Positions 8,607-18,300 of a stretch of 64,000 nt of DNA are shown piece after piece. The stretch is from Actinophytocola sp. Lineage in GTDB: Bacteria > Actinomycetota > Actinomycetes > Mycobacteriales > Pseudonocardiaceae. The position numbers and the translations under genes were made by a program. Below the pieces are notes generated by a model that was not told the DNA's origin, did not search any database, and saw only the letters and a list, made by a program, of their open reading frames with translations. The stretch spans positions 1 to 64,000 of the forward strand of contig WHTY01000017.1 of the NCBI GenBank assembly GCA_009377475.1. The letters are read 5' to 3'. Every line of letters begins with the position of its first letter. Position 1 is the first letter of the stretch.

Positions 8607-10765
8607 CACGAATCGCGTTCGCACTCGGTGCCGCAGTCCTGCTGCTGGTGCTCACCGGCATGCCAGGCGCGCCCGCGCACGCGGACCCCGACGGACAGGA
8701 CACCGCGCAACCGCCCGCCGACCTGACCAAGATGCTGCGGCTCGACGTGACGTCGATGACCCCACGCATCGTGACGTCGAAGGAGCGCACCCTCAAGATC
8801 ACGGTCACCCTCACCAACATCTCCGACCGCCCGATCGACAACCTCAGGGCGCGGCTGCACCTCGGCACGAAACAGACGAACCGGAGGTCGCTCAGCCAGG
8901 CACTGACGGCGGGCGCGGCGATGGACTACCAGCTCACGCCGTTCCGAGACGTCGGCACGCGGCTGGCGCCGGACCAGCAGCGCACCTTCACGCTCAGCGT
9001 CGACCTGCGCGGCGGCGATGGCGGCCTGCTCTTCCCCGAGACGGGCGTTTACCCGCTGCTCATCAACGTCAACGGCAAGCCGAAGAACGGCCTCGTCGCC
9101 CGGCTAGCCGCCTCTCACCTGCTGCTGCCCGTGATGTCGGTGCCGGGCGACAAGAAGGCCACGGAGAACGGCACCGCCCCGTCCGCGACGTCGATCCTGT
9201 GGCCGATCGCCAGCGCGCCGAAGGTGGTGGAGGATCCGGTCGGCGACGACCTCGTGCTCACCGACGACTCGCTCGCCAAGGAGATGCGCCCTGGTGGGCG
9301 GTTGGACGCGCTCGTCCGCGCCGCGGAGTCGGTGCGCGACGACGAGCGGCTGTTCTCGTCGCTGTGCTTCGTCATCGACCCTGAGCTGCTCGCGACGGCG
9401 GACGCCATGACGCGGGGCTACTCGGTGCGGGACGGCACTCGCACGACGAAAGGCTCCGGGAGCGCAGACGCCGAGGCCTGGCTCGCCGACCTGCGCACGC
9501 TTGTTGCGGACGCCTGCGTGGTGCCGATGCCGTACGCGCGGGCCGACGTCTCGCTGCTCGCGGGCAGCTCGCCCGACCTGGCCAGGCTGGCGGTGTCCCG
9601 CGACACCGTCATCTCCGACGTCCTCGGCGTCAAGCCGCTTGCTGGCACGCTCGCCATCGAGAGCAAGCTGAGCGCGCAGGCGCTTGACGCCGTCAGCAAG
9701 GCGGGCAAGAACCTGCTCATCGGCAGCATGGGTGGACGTGAGGCCGCCGTGCCGACCACGGTGACGACCGGCAACAGCGAGCACACCGTCGTGCCGGCGA
9801 ACGAGCTGGTCACGCTCGCGTTGCGGCCGGGCGTCGCCCGCTCCGACACGACGGCGAACGCGACCGTCGCGTCGGACGATCCCACCATCGCGGCCCAGAA
9901 CGGCTTCGCCGCCATCGCCTTCCGCGCGCGCAACGGCGCCAGCGGCCCGCTGCTCGTCGCGCCGCCGAGGGAGTGGACCGCGACGCACACCGAGCTGCTG
10001 TGGCTGCTGCGCCAGATGGGTGACCTCGCCCGCGACGGCGAACTGATCCCGGTTGACGCGACCGCCATGTTCGGCGCGCCAATCGAGGGGACGACGCAGC
10101 TCGTGCAGGAGGGCAGCCTCGACCCGCGCGGTTCCCGCGAGGTCACCGGCCAGATCACCGCGATCGAGGCGACGGTCGACAACGTCACGTCCGCGATGAC
10201 GGAGGCGACGACCCTGCAGGTCACCCCCGCTGACCTGGTGCTTCCGGTGCGCGAGGGCCTGCTGCGGGCGACATCGCACGCGCTGCCGAACAAGGCGCGG
10301 GTCGCCAAGGTAGCCGTCGCCGATGCCGACAACCAGCTCACCGACATGCTCGACGAGGTCAGCATCACCGAACCGGACCGCACCATCTCGCTGGCGTCAG
10401 GGTCGTCGCCGATCCCGGTGTCGATCCGCAACAACCTGCCGGTCGAGATCACCGTCCGGGTGACCTTGTCCAGCACGAGCGGGCTGCGACCGGACGACAT
10501 CAGCGACCAGAAGCTCGCCCCGGAGTCCGCCGTCAACCTGCGGGTACCGGCCGAGGCGCTGCGTGCCGGCCGGTTCACCGTCAACGTGTCGCTGAGCACC
10601 CCGAACGGCGTTCCGCTCGGCCATCCGACGCGATTCCAACTGGCATCGACCGAGTACGGCGTCGTCACGGTTATCGTGACCGCAGCAGCAGGCGGCGCGT
10701 TGCTGTTGCTCGCGGGACGGCGAATCCATCGCAGGCTTCGTGCCAACGGGGCCGAGCGGGGATAG
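8603..10765 (+). CDS. DUF6049 family exported membrane-anchored protein
   Basis: A 720-residue protein matching the Rv3909 position. Residues 1-27 form a signal peptide ([16 protein letters not shown], then APAHA). The long middle is extracytoplasmic, with beta-rich stretches such as [20 protein letters not shown] near residue 55 and a related block near 600 ([19 protein letters not shown]). One C-terminal transmembrane helix (about 690-710, [19 protein letters not shown]) precedes a basic tail. The family is conserved next to murJ in actinobacteria, suggesting a role in envelope assembly; the molecular function is unknown. The GTG start overlaps the NUDIX stop. Confidence 0.85.
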   Translation: MTRIAFALGAAVLLLVLTGMPGAPAHADPDGQDTAQPPADLTKMLRLDVTSMTPRIVTSKERTLKITVTLTNISDRPIDNLRARLHLGTKQTNRRSLSQALTAGAAMDYQLTPFRDVGTRLAPDQQRTFTLSVDLRGGDGGLLFPETGVYPLLINVNGKPKNGLVARLAASHLLLPVMSVPGDKKATENGTAPSATSILWPIASAPKVVEDPVGDDLVLTDDSLAKEMRPGGRLDALVRAAESVRDDERLFSSLCFVIDPELLATADAMTRGYSVRDGTRTTKGSGSADAEAWLADLRTLVADACVVPMPYARADVSLLAGSSPDLARLAVSRDTVISDVLGVKPLAGTLAIESKLSAQALDAVSKAGKNLLIGSMGGREAAVPTTVTTGNSEHTVVPANELVTLALRPGVARSDTTANATVASDDPTIAAQNGFAAIAFRARNGASGPLLVAPPREWTATHTELLWLLRQMGDLARDGELIPVDATAMFGAPIEGTTQLVQEGSLDPRGSREVTGQITAIEATVDNVTSAMTEATTLQVTPADLVLPVREGLLRATSHALPNKARVAKVAVADADNQLTDMLDEVSITEPDRTISLASGSSPIPVSIRNNLPVEITVRVTLSSTSGLRPDDISDQKLAPESAVNLRVPAEALRAGRFTVNVSLSTPNGVPLGHPTRFQLASTEYGVVTVIVTAAAGGALLLLAGRRIHRRLRANGAERG

Positions 10766-10768
10766 ACT
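10763..10768 (+). promoter_or_regulatory. Putative -10 element TAGACT upstream of murJ
   Basis: TAGACT overlaps the stop codon of the DUF6049 gene. It has the TANNNT form of actinobacterial housekeeping promoters and could give murJ its own transcript beginning about 10775, 40 bases before the start codon. Confidence 0.35.
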
Positions 10769-10815
10769 CCGGCGGCGCGCCACACCGGGATCGACGTCGC
10801 GAGGATGGGACCGCG

Positions 10816-13044
10816 TTGAACACAGAGCCACCCCGGCGACCCTTCCCATCGCGCCGCCCGCAGCCACTGCACGGCCCACCGCCAGACGAGTCGAGGCAGC
10901 GGGGTGAGCTGCCGCAGGACGAGGCGCAGCCGCCCCAGTCGCCCCAGTCCGGTGGTCCCGAGCAGGAGCCACCCGCGCCGCACCCGGACCAACCGACCCG
11001 TCCCGCGCGGACTCCGGTGACGCCGTCGCCGGGGCGCGGCCACGGCCCACCCCCCGGCAGGCCGCAACGCCCGCCGCACGGCCAGCCTCCCGCAGCGCCA
11101 CCGCCTGGGCCACCACACGGGCCTCCCCCGCCGCAGACCCCACCGGGTGGCCAGCAACTGCCGCCACCCGGCCCCCCGCCACAGCCGCCACCAGGCGGCG
11201 GACAACGCCCCCCGCACGGACCCCGGCGACCCGCGCAGCGCCCGAGGCAGCGTCCCCAAGGCCAGCAAGGACGACCGGGCCGCCCCGCACCGCCGCGCAC
11301 GCCGTACGGCCAGCCGCCGCCCCACCGCTGGCCGACGGCCGACCCGGACGCGCTCCATCCGTACCAGGAGCTCACCCGGGTGCTGCCCGCCGTCGGCATG
11401 CCGACGGCGCCAGGCGAGTCGACCGAGGCGCCGGAGCGACCGGCGACGACCGCGAAGGAGTCGCTGGCGAAGTCCACCGGCAAGATCGCGATCGCATCGC
11501 TGATCAGCCGCATCACCGGTTTCCTTTGGAAGATGATGCTGGTATGGGCGCTCGGCATCGGCCTACGCAACGACTCGTTCAACGTGGCGAACACGCTGCC
11601 CAACATCGTCTACGAGCTACTGCTCGGCGGCGTACTGGCCAGCATCGTGGTGCCGCTGCTTGTGCGCTCGCAGGACGACCCTGACGGCGGCAAGGCGTAC
11701 ACCCAACGACTGCTGACCGTCGCGTTGAGCCTGCTCGCGGTGGCGACGGCGATCGCGGTGATCGCGGCGCCGCTGTTCACCTCGCTCTACGTCGACTCGT
11801 CCACCGACCGCGCGAACCCCGAGCTGACCACGGCGTTCGCCTACCTGCTGCTGCCGCAGATCCTGTTCTACGGCGTATTCGCGCTGCTCATGGCGATACT
11901 GAACGCGAAGCAGATCTTCGGCCCGCCCGCGTGGGCGCCGGTGGTCAACAACCTGGTCGTCATGCTCACCATCGGCGTCTTCGCGCTCATGCCAGGCGAG
12001 ATCTCGGTCGACCCGGTGCGGATGGGCGACGCGAAGCTGCTCACGCTCGGCATCGGCGTCACGCTCGGCATCGTGGCGCAGGCCGTGATGCTGATTCCGC
12101 CGATGCTGCGCACCGGCTTCCGGTTCCGCTGGAACTGGGGGATCGACGCCAGGATGAAGGAGTTCGGCGGGCTCGCGGCGTGGATTCTCGGTTACGTCGC
12201 GGTCAGCCAGGTCGGCTACATCGTCACCACCCGCGTGCTCACGGCTGGCGACGAGGGCGGCATGACGGCGTACTACAACGCCTGGCTGCTGTTCCAGCTC
12301 CCGTACGGCGTCATCGGCGTCTCGCTGCTCACCGCGATCATGCCGAGAATGAGCCGGGCGGCGGCGGACGGCGACCACCCGCAGCTGGTGGCCAACCTGT
12401 CGTACGCCTCCCGCATCTCAACGGTGACGCTGCTGCCGATCGCCGCGGTCATGACCGTGGTCGGGTCGTCGGTCGGTGTCGCGCTGTTCTCGTTCGGCGC
12501 GAGCGACGTCGCCGCAGCTGGACGGCTCGGCGATTCGCTGGCCATCGCGGCGTTCGGGCTGCTGCCGTACGCGCTGGTGATGCTGCAACTGCGGGTGTTC
12601 TACGCGCTCAAGGACGCCCGCACCCCGACGTTGATCATGCTGGTCATGACGGCGGTGAAGGTGCCGCTGCTCTATCTGGCGGCAGGACTGCTCGACCCGA
12701 CGCAGATCGTGCTCGGGGCCATGCTGGTCAACTCGCTCACCTTTGTGGTCGGCGCCGTGCTCGGCCAGGTCTGGCTGTGGGTGCGGCTTGGTAACCTGCG
12801 CAGCCGCAGGGTGCTCGGCGTGATTCTGTTCACCGTGTTCGCCAGTGGGCTCGGCGTCGGCGCCGCCGTGGTCATCGGCATGCTGGTGCCGGACGCGCTG
12901 CCAAGCACACTGCGCGCATGGGTGTCGCTTGTCGCGCAGAGCGTCGTCGGCCTCGGGGTGTCGTTCGGCGTCCTCGCCGCGCTGAAGGTCGACGAGCTCG
13001 CTCCGCTGACGAACCGGGTCTCCCGGCTGCTCGGGCGCGCGTGA
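10816..13044 (+). CDS. murJ: Lipid II flippase MurJ with long proline-rich N-terminus
   Basis: Flips lipid II across the cytoplasmic membrane for peptidoglycan synthesis. The first ~190 of 742 residues are a cytoplasmic proline/glutamine-rich tail (PPG, PPH, PPQ runs). The MurJ core begins near residue 215 (SLAKSTGKIAIASLISRITG) and contains about 14 hydrophobic helices, including NTLPNIVYELLLGGVLASIV, YAVSQVGYIV-like and PYALVMLQLRVFYALKD blocks. In M. tuberculosis the orthologue (Rv3910) is fused to a pseudokinase domain; here that domain is the separate next gene. The start is taken as TTG 10816 with GAGGATGGGA upstream; the low-complexity N-terminus makes the exact start less certain. Confidence 0.95.
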   Translation: MNTEPPRRPFPSRRPQPLHGPPPDESRQRGELPQDEAQPPQSPQSGGPEQEPPAPHPDQPTRPARTPVTPSPGRGHGPPPGRPQRPPHGQPPAAPPPGPPHGPPPPQTPPGGQQLPPPGPPPQPPPGGGQRPPHGPRRPAQRPRQRPQGQQGRPGRPAPPRTPYGQPPPHRWPTADPDALHPYQELTRVLPAVGMPTAPGESTEAPERPATTAKESLAKSTGKIAIASLISRITGFLWKMMLVWALGIGLRNDSFNVANTLPNIVYELLLGGVLASIVVPLLVRSQDDPDGGKAYTQRLLTVALSLLAVATAIAVIAAPLFTSLYVDSSTDRANPELTTAFAYLLLPQILFYGVFALLMAILNAKQIFGPPAWAPVVNNLVVMLTIGVFALMPGEISVDPVRMGDAKLLTLGIGVTLGIVAQAVMLIPPMLRTGFRFRWNWGIDARMKEFGGLAAWILGYVAVSQVGYIVTTRVLTAGDEGGMTAYYNAWLLFQLPYGVIGVSLLTAIMPRMSRAAADGDHPQLVANLSYASRISTVTLLPIAAVMTVVGSSVGVALFSFGASDVAAAGRLGDSLAIAAFGLLPYALVMLQLRVFYALKDARTPTLIMLVMTAVKVPLLYLAAGLLDPTQIVLGAMLVNSLTFVVGAVLGQVWLWVRLGNLRSRRVLGVILFTVFASGLGVGAAVVIGMLVPDALPSTLRAWVSLVAQSVVGLGVSFGVLAALKVDELAPLTNRVSRLLGRA

Positions 13045-13220
13045 CCGTCGGACGTCGTGCCTGGTAGGCGGGGGCACCAGCCGACAGGGTGACGTCGTAC
13101 GTCATAACGCGATCACGACGTGCGAAGCGCGAGCTTGCCGTACTCTCGGTAGTGAGGACGAGGCGCCGGCAGGGCTCTTCTTGCCCGGGTAGAGAGCGGA
13201 CACGGAGGTTGTCGGAGTCG

Positions 13221-14798
13221 GTGGACACCAGGCGGAACGAGCAGCCGGACGGCGCGCCGAGAACCAGCATCAGAACCACAGGTGGTTCGCTTGCTCCCGG
13301 TGGCGTCGTCGGCGACGGCCGTTACCGGCTGCTGGCACAGCTCGGTGCTGACGAGCGGGCGAACGCGCACTTTTGGCGGGCACGCGACGGTCAGCTCCGC
13401 CGCGACGTCGCCCTGACCCTCATCGTCGGGGACCAGGCCGACCTCGATGCGACCCGCGAGGCCAGCCGCACCCTGGAACGCGCCGCCCACACCTCGCAGT
13501 TCGGCCATCCGCACGTCGCCCGCGTGCTCGACGTCCTGACCCTCGGCAGCGGCATCGCGGCGGGCGAGGGGCTGCTCGGCATCGTCGTCGCCGAGTGGAG
13601 CAAGGGCATCGACCTGATCGACATCGTCGACGAGGGACCGGTCGCGCCGGTCGTGGCCTGTCGCATGATCGACAGCCTGGTCGACGCCGTCGAGCGCGCG
13701 CACCGCTCCGGACTCGTGCTCGGCCTCGACCACCCGCAGCGCATCCGCAGGGGACGGGACGGACAGTTGCGGCTGGCGTTCCCCGGCCCGCTGCCGGAGA
13801 CGACGCTGCGCGACGACATCAAGGCGCTCGGCGCGGTGCTGTACCTGCTGCTCACCGCCCGCTGGCCGCTGCAGGGCGGACCGGCAGCGATCGCACCGGC
13901 CCCGCATACGCCGAACGGGGGCGTTGTGCCGCCGCGCACGCTGGAGCCGACGGTGCCCGCCGAGCTGTCCTCGCTCGCAGTGCGCACCCTCTCCGACGGC
14001 GGCGAGGGCGGCATTCGCACCAGCGCGGCGTTCCTGCGCGTGTTGCGGCAGGTCGTGGCAGAGGAGGAGCGCAAGGCTGCCGCGCCAGCGGCTGGCACGC
14101 AGGACGAGAACGATCCGGACAGCGGGTACTGGACCACCAAGAAGCCCGTCCACGACCCCGCGCAGCGCAAGAAGGTCGCGGTCTGGGCGACCGCGATCGT
14201 CATCGCCGCGGTGGCCATCCTCGCCTGGATCGGCCTCTCGCTGATCAGCTTCTTCTCGAACGAAGGGCCGACCGGTCCCGATGTCAACGTCGCCGAGTCG
14301 GGCGAGCAGAACACCAAGCCGCCGACGTCGAAAGCCCCGCCGCCGAAGACACCGGAGCCGGTGCGTCCCGCGTCGATCCAGGTCTACAACCCGGAGGGCA
14401 CCGGCGACTTCACGTCGCTCGCGCCAGACGCGATCGACGGCGACCAGGCGACGCCGTGGCAGACCGACCAATACCAGCAGCAGCTGCCAGCGCTCAAGAC
14501 CGGCGTCGGCCTCGTGGTCAGCTTCGACCAGCCGATCGACCTGTCCCGCGTCCTCATCGTGAACGGCACGCCCGCCACCCGCGTGGAGATCAGGACGGCC
14601 GAGATCGCCAACCCGTACCTCGACAACACCCGCCTCGTCGCTGGCCCGACCGACCTAGAACAGGGACCGGCGCAGATCGACGTCGACAGCTCGCAGCCGA
14701 CGTCGCACGTCATCGTGTGGCTCACCCGCCTCGGCGGGCAGCAGGGAGAGTTCCAGTCCAGCGTTGGCGACCTCGAGTTCTACCGCAGTCCCACGTAA
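13221..14798 (+). CDS. Pseudokinase with transmembrane helix and discoidin-like C-terminus (MurJ partner)
   Basis: About 525 residues. Residues 35-270 have a protein-kinase fold (YRLLAQLG through DDIKALGAVLYLLLTARWPLQGG), but catalytic landmarks are lost: the glycine loop is degenerate (LGADERANAHFW), the VAIK lysine is replaced (VALTLIV), and HRD and DFG read LGLDHPQ and LAFPG. A transmembrane helix at about 317-345 is followed by an extracytoplasmic Pro-rich linker and a beta domain similar to F5/8 type C (about 385-525). This is the arrangement fused to the end of MurJ in M. tuberculosis, where the phosphorylated pseudokinase recruits FhaA. GTG 13221 has GGAGG 12 bases upstream; an in-frame GTG at 13089 would extend it through likely promoter DNA. 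Confidence 0.82.
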   Translation: MDTRRNEQPDGAPRTSIRTTGGSLAPGGVVGDGRYRLLAQLGADERANAHFWRARDGQLRRDVALTLIVGDQADLDATREASRTLERAAHTSQFGHPHVARVLDVLTLGSGIAAGEGLLGIVVAEWSKGIDLIDIVDEGPVAPVVACRMIDSLVDAVERAHRSGLVLGLDHPQRIRRGRDGQLRLAFPGPLPETTLRDDIKALGAVLYLLLTARWPLQGGPAAIAPAPHTPNGGVVPPRTLEPTVPAELSSLAVRTLSDGGEGGIRTSAAFLRVLRQVVAEEERKAAAPAAGTQDENDPDSGYWTTKKPVHDPAQRKKVAVWATAIVIAAVAILAWIGLSLISFFSNEGPTGPDVNVAESGEQNTKPPTSKAPPPKTPEPVRPASIQVYNPEGTGDFTSLAPDAIDGDQATPWQTDQYQQQLPALKTGVGLVVSFDQPIDLSRVLIVNGTPATRVEIRTAEIANPYLDNTRLVAGPTDLEQGPAQIDVDSSQPTSHVIVWLTRLGGQQGEFQSSVGDLEFYRSPT

Positions 14799-14866
14799 GG
14801 CGGCTGACGCGCCGGTGATCGCAGGTACACGCGAGGCCCCCGTCCAGCCCTACTAAGCTCTGGCGA

Positions 14867-15526
14867 GTGACCGCAGCTGTTCCCACGGACGCCGATCTCA
14901 TCGCCGCCCATGCCGCGGGCGATCCCACCGCGTTCAGCGAGATCGTCCGGCGGCACAAGGACAGGATGTGGGCGGTGGCCCTGCGCACCCTGCGCGATCA
15001 CGAGGAAGCCGCGGACGCGCTGCAGGAGGCGTTCATCTCGGCGTTCAGGGCTGCGGGCAAGTTCCGCGCGGAGTCGCAGGTCAGCACGTGGCTGCACCGG
15101 ATCGTCGTGAACGCATGTCTCGACAGGATCAGGAAGCGGCAGGCGAGACCGACGGTGCCGCTCCCCGACACCGACGAGTACCGCGAACCGGCGGCACCCG
15201 GCGACTCGATGGCGCAGCGCGAGACGAAGCTGTTGATCTCGGACGCGCTCGCCGAGCTGCCTGACGAGCAGCGGGTTCCCATCGTGCTCGTCGACGTCGA
15301 GGGCTACTCGGTCGCGGAGACGGCGTCCCTGCTCGGCGTCGCAGAAGGCACCGTGAAGAGCCGCTGCGCCCGTGGTCGCGCGAAACTGGCCAAGGTTCTC
15401 CACCATCTGCGGAACCCCGATGCGAATGCGAACGTCCCACCTCACGAAAGCAAACGCACTGCCACCGCGCAGGGCCTCGCACGTGGTCACCAGCCAGGGT
15501 CGCCACGGCAGAGGGAGGGACAATGA
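14867..15526 (+). CDS. sigM: ECF RNA polymerase sigma factor SigM
   Basis: A 219-residue ECF sigma factor. Region 2 is visible as RTLRDHEEAADALQEAFISA followed by FRAAGKFR (about 43-70), and region 4 as EGYSVAETASLLGVAEGTVKS near 145-165, the helix-turn-helix that reads the -35 box. Position and order (before an anti-sigma gene, trxB and trxA) match mycobacterial SigM (Rv3911). The GTG start is preceded by TAAGCT at 7 bases, another leaderless layout. The stop overlaps the ATG of the anti-sigma gene (ATGA), so the two are made in a fixed ratio. The target regulon cannot be read from the window. Confidence 0.93.
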   Translation: MTAAVPTDADLIAAHAAGDPTAFSEIVRRHKDRMWAVALRTLRDHEEAADALQEAFISAFRAAGKFRAESQVSTWLHRIVVNACLDRIRKRQARPTVPLPDTDEYREPAAPGDSMAQRETKLLISDALAELPDEQRVPIVLVDVEGYSVAETASLLGVAEGTVKSRCARGRAKLAKVLHHLRNPDANANVPPHESKRTATAQGLARGHQPGSPRQREGQ

Positions 15527-16332
15527 CTGACTCGAACCTGCCTGCCGGCGGTGGCTCCCGGTCATGGACGGTCGACGAGCTCGCCGAGATGCAGGCTGGC
15601 GCGCTCGCCGACGCCACGGCGGCCGAGATGTGGTCTCGGGTGCGTCACGACCCGGACGCGATGGCGGTGCTCGACGCGTTGGACACCACGAAGGCCGAGC
15701 TGGCTGGGCTGCGGGAGGCGCCGGTCCCACCGATGCCGGACGACGTCGCCGCGCGCATCGACACCGCGCTGGCAGCCGAGCGGCAGCAGGCGTTCCCGGC
15801 AGCGGCCCCAGCGTTCCAGGGCCAACCGCCGATCGCCCCACCCCCGCCACCGCACGGCCAGCCGGGTCAGGTCGTCGACATGGCGCAGGCGCGGCGCAAG
15901 CGCGCCAAGCAGCTCGGCTGGGGCACTGGCCTGCTGACCGCCGCCGCTGCCGCCGTCGCCGTCGTCGTGCTCTCCCTGCCGTCGCAGAGCACCAAGGGCA
16001 CGCCGCTCGCGGAGGATCCGGCGAGCCAGTCCTCGGACCAGCCGCTGTCGCTGCGCGGGGACGACCTCGCGTCCGGGACGAACAAGACGATCGGCGTCGA
16101 GAACTTCGGCCCGTTCGAGAACCGCGCTGGCCTTGACGCCTGCCTCGATGCCAACGACCTCACGATCGACAACGACCTGCTCGGCGTCCGGCCAGCCACG
16201 GTGGACGGCCGGGAGGCAGTGCTCGCGGTGTTCACCACGGGCGCGTTGGCCAGGTACCGACTGCTCGCGTTCCCCGCGAGCTGCGGCAAGGGCAACCCGG
16301 GGATCATCTACGACGAGGTCGTCGGCGGGTAA
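15523..16332 (+). CDS. Anti-sigma factor for SigM (RsmA-like)
   Basis: A 269-residue single-pass membrane protein. An N-terminal cytoplasmic part (1-125, with a Pro-rich APPPPPPHGQPGQ linker) should bind SigM. A transmembrane helix follows at about 130-152 (WGTGLLTAAAAAVAVVVLSLP). The C-terminal part (about 155-269) lies outside the membrane and contains two cysteines (LDACLDANDL and FPASCGKGNP). I see no clear HxxxCxxC zinc motif. It occupies the Rv3912 (rsmA) position and is translationally coupled to sigM. The assignment rests mainly on context and topology. Confidence 0.8.
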   Translation: MTDSNLPAGGGSRSWTVDELAEMQAGALADATAAEMWSRVRHDPDAMAVLDALDTTKAELAGLREAPVPPMPDDVAARIDTALAAERQQAFPAAAPAFQGQPPIAPPPPPHGQPGQVVDMAQARRKRAKQLGWGTGLLTAAAAAVAVVVLSLPSQSTKGTPLAEDPASQSSDQPLSLRGDDLASGTNKTIGVENFGPFENRAGLDACLDANDLTIDNDLLGVRPATVDGREAVLAVFTTGALARYRLLAFPASCGKGNPGIIYDEVVGG

Positions 16333-16446
16333 CTCCGCCGCGTGTGCCGTGCCACCGACGGGGCGGGAACAACGGCGCATACGATCGTGTTGACGCCTAC
16401 AGCAAGACGATCAGTCCCCGGCACGGGGCTCGAGCGGAGGTCCCTG

Positions 16447-17448
16447 GTGGCAGCCGAAGACGTACGAAACGTGATCATCGTGGGTTCCGGGCCCGCTGGT
16501 TACACCGCAGCGGTCTACGCGGGCCGCGCCCAGCTCGAACCGCTGGTGTTCGAGGGCTCCCAGTTCGGTGGCGCCCTGATGACCACGACGGAGGTCGAGA
16601 ACTACCCCGGCTTCCGGGACGGCATCCAGGGTCCAGAGCTGATGGACGAGATGCGCGCCCAGGCCGAGCGGTTCGGCGCGGAGCTGCGGTCGGAAGACGT
16701 CGAGCAGCTTGAGCTGAACGGGTCGGTCAAGTACGTGACGGCCAACGGCCAGCGCTACGCCGCGCGCACCGTCATCCTCGCGATGGGCGCCGAGCCGCGC
16801 TACCTGTACGTTCCCGGTGAGCAGGAGCTGCTTGGCAGGGGCGTGTCGTCGTGCGCGACCTGCGACGGTTTCTTCTTCCGCGACCACGACATCGCCGTGG
16901 TCGGCGGCGGCGACTCCGCGATGGAGGAGGCCACCTTCCTGACGAAGTTCGCCCGCAGCGTCACGATCATCCACCGGCGCGACGAGTTCCGCGCTTCCAA
17001 GATCATGCTGGCGCGCGCCCGCGCCAACGAGAAGATCAAGTGGCGGACGAACGCGCAGGTCACCGAGGTCGTCGGCGATGGAACGGTGAAGAGCCTCCTG
17101 GTCGCCGACACCGTCACCGGCGAGGAGTCCACGCTCGACGTCACCGGCTTCTTCGTCGCGATCGGCCACGACCCGCGTAGCGACCTCATCCGCGGGCAGG
17201 TTGACACCGACGACGAGGGCTACGTCCTCGCGGCGGGCCGGAGCACCTACACCAACGTCGACGGCGTGTTCGCCTGCGGTGACCTCGTCGACAGCACCTA
17301 CCGGCAGGCGATCACGGCGGCGGGCACCGGCTGCTCTGCCGCGATCGACGCCGAGCGGTGGCTCGCCGAGCACGGCGAGTCGGTCGCGCACGAGGCGGCG
17401 GAGATGGTCGGCGGCGGCTACGCGGCCACCGCGCCCGCCCGTAACTGA
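16447..17448 (+). CDS. trxB: Thioredoxin reductase
   Basis: Reduces thioredoxin with NADPH through FAD and a redox disulphide. The 333-residue protein shows the FAD dinucleotide-binding loop [19 protein letters not shown] near the N-terminus, the active-site CATC (Cys136 and Cys139) in [11 protein letters not shown], and the NADPH loop [12 protein letters not shown]. The closing [23 protein letters not shown] is the second FAD motif. The start is GTG 16447 with GGAGG (16436-16440) at 6 bases. An upstream in-frame start at 16342 would add 35 unrelated residues. The trxA gene follows 75 bases downstream. Confidence 0.97.
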   Translation: MAAEDVRNVIIVGSGPAGYTAAVYAGRAQLEPLVFEGSQFGGALMTTTEVENYPGFRDGIQGPELMDEMRAQAERFGAELRSEDVEQLELNGSVKYVTANGQRYAARTVILAMGAEPRYLYVPGEQELLGRGVSSCATCDGFFFRDHDIAVVGGGDSAMEEATFLTKFARSVTIIHRRDEFRASKIMLARARANEKIKWRTNAQVTEVVGDGTVKSLLVADTVTGEESTLDVTGFFVAIGHDPRSDLIRGQVDTDDEGYVLAAGRSTYTNVDGVFACGDLVDSTYRQAITAAGTGCSAAIDAERWLAEHGESVAHEAAEMVGGGYAATAPARN

Positions 17449-17523
17449 GCGACCCACCGAGACAACACCGACAACCACACCGGCTCCGGCAGCGGGGCCA
17501 CGATGCACAAAGGGAGAAATTCG

Positions 17524-17853
17524 ATGGCCGGTTCCACCGTCACCGTCACCGACGCCAGCTTCGCTGACGACGTCCTCACCAGCGAGAAGCCCGTCCTGGT
17601 CGACTTCTGGGCGACCTGGTGCGGGCCGTGCAAGATGGTCGCGCCCGTGCTTGAGGAAATCGCGAGCGAGCACGCGGACAAGCTGACCGTCGCGAAGCTG
17701 GACATCGACCAGAACCCGGGCACCGCACGGGACTTCCAGGTCATGTCGGTGCCGACGCTGATCCTGTTCCAGGGCGGTAAGCCGGTCAAGCAGATCGTCG
17801 GCGCGAAGGCCAAGGCCGCGCTGCTGAACGACCTCTCCGACGTCCTGAACTGA
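17524..17853 (+). CDS. trxA: Thioredoxin
   Basis: A 109-residue thioredoxin with the canonical WCGPC active site (Cys33 and Cys36) and the cis-proline loop SVPTLILFQGG. It receives electrons from the trxB product just upstream and reduces cytoplasmic disulphides. The ATG at 17524 has AAGGGAGAA 5 bases upstream; an ATG at 17503 in the same frame would place the ribosome site inside the gene. It corresponds to TrxC (Rv3914) by position. A strong terminator candidate lies about 190 bases downstream. Confidence 0.97.
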   Translation: MAGSTVTVTDASFADDVLTSEKPVLVDFWATWCGPCKMVAPVLEEIASEHADKLTVAKLDIDQNPGTARDFQVMSVPTLILFQGGKPVKQIVGAKAKAALLNDLSDVLN

Positions 17854-18300
17854 GACGACGCACGCCGCTCCCACCACGGCTCAGCGGACCACGGCTGCGC
17901 CACCCACACCGGGCACCACGGCTCAGCGGAGTGGATCTTGATGCGAAATGGTTGTCCGGACGACCACAACGCCTCAAGATCCACGCTCAGCGCCACCACG
18001 CTGACCTTGGCACTGACACGCCGTGACAGCAGATGACTACCGGGGGTCACTACCGTTCTCGCCGGGTACGGCGATCGGTGGTGACCCCCTTTCGCGCGTG
18101 TCGGCGCGTTGACCTGCTGACACGCACCGAGCGTTGGCTCGGCGAGCGGTGATTGCGCCATGGGGTCAGATTCCCCGGCGCTCCCACCCTCCCTGCGCAC
18201 TCACGCAGAGTTCACAAGGCACAATGGAACCCCCGAGAATGACTCGGGGGTTCACCCTATTTCGGTGAACGGTGGCGCACACGGAAAGAGCGAGGAGTGC
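17854..18300. other. trxA-cwlM intergenic region with repeats and hairpins
   Basis: No gene is seen here. It holds a direct repeat CACCACGGCTCAGCGGA (about 17872 and 17916), an inverted pair GTGGATCTTGA / TCAAGATCCAC (about 17932-17982), the trxA terminator (18042-18092), and two tandem hairpins just before cwlM: GAACCCCCGAG/CTCGGGGGTTC (18227-18253) and GTTCACC/GGTGAAC (18250-18270). The last two would be in the cwlM 5' leader if transcription starts upstream of them. Confidence 0.6.
18042..18092 (+). terminator. Rho-independent terminator after trxA
   Basis: GGGGGTCAC-t-ACCG pairs with CGGT-g-GTGACCCCC across a loop that itself can fold (GCCG/CGGC), and is followed by TTTCG. It lies between trxA and cwlM in the orientation to end the trxB-trxA transcript. 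Confidence 0.7.

Noticed and set aside
9418..11358. A long minus-strand frame across the end of the DUF6049 gene and the murJ proline-rich region
   Set aside because: It is rich in Trp, Gly and Arg because it is the complement of proline codons. It covers two real genes and has no family resemblance.
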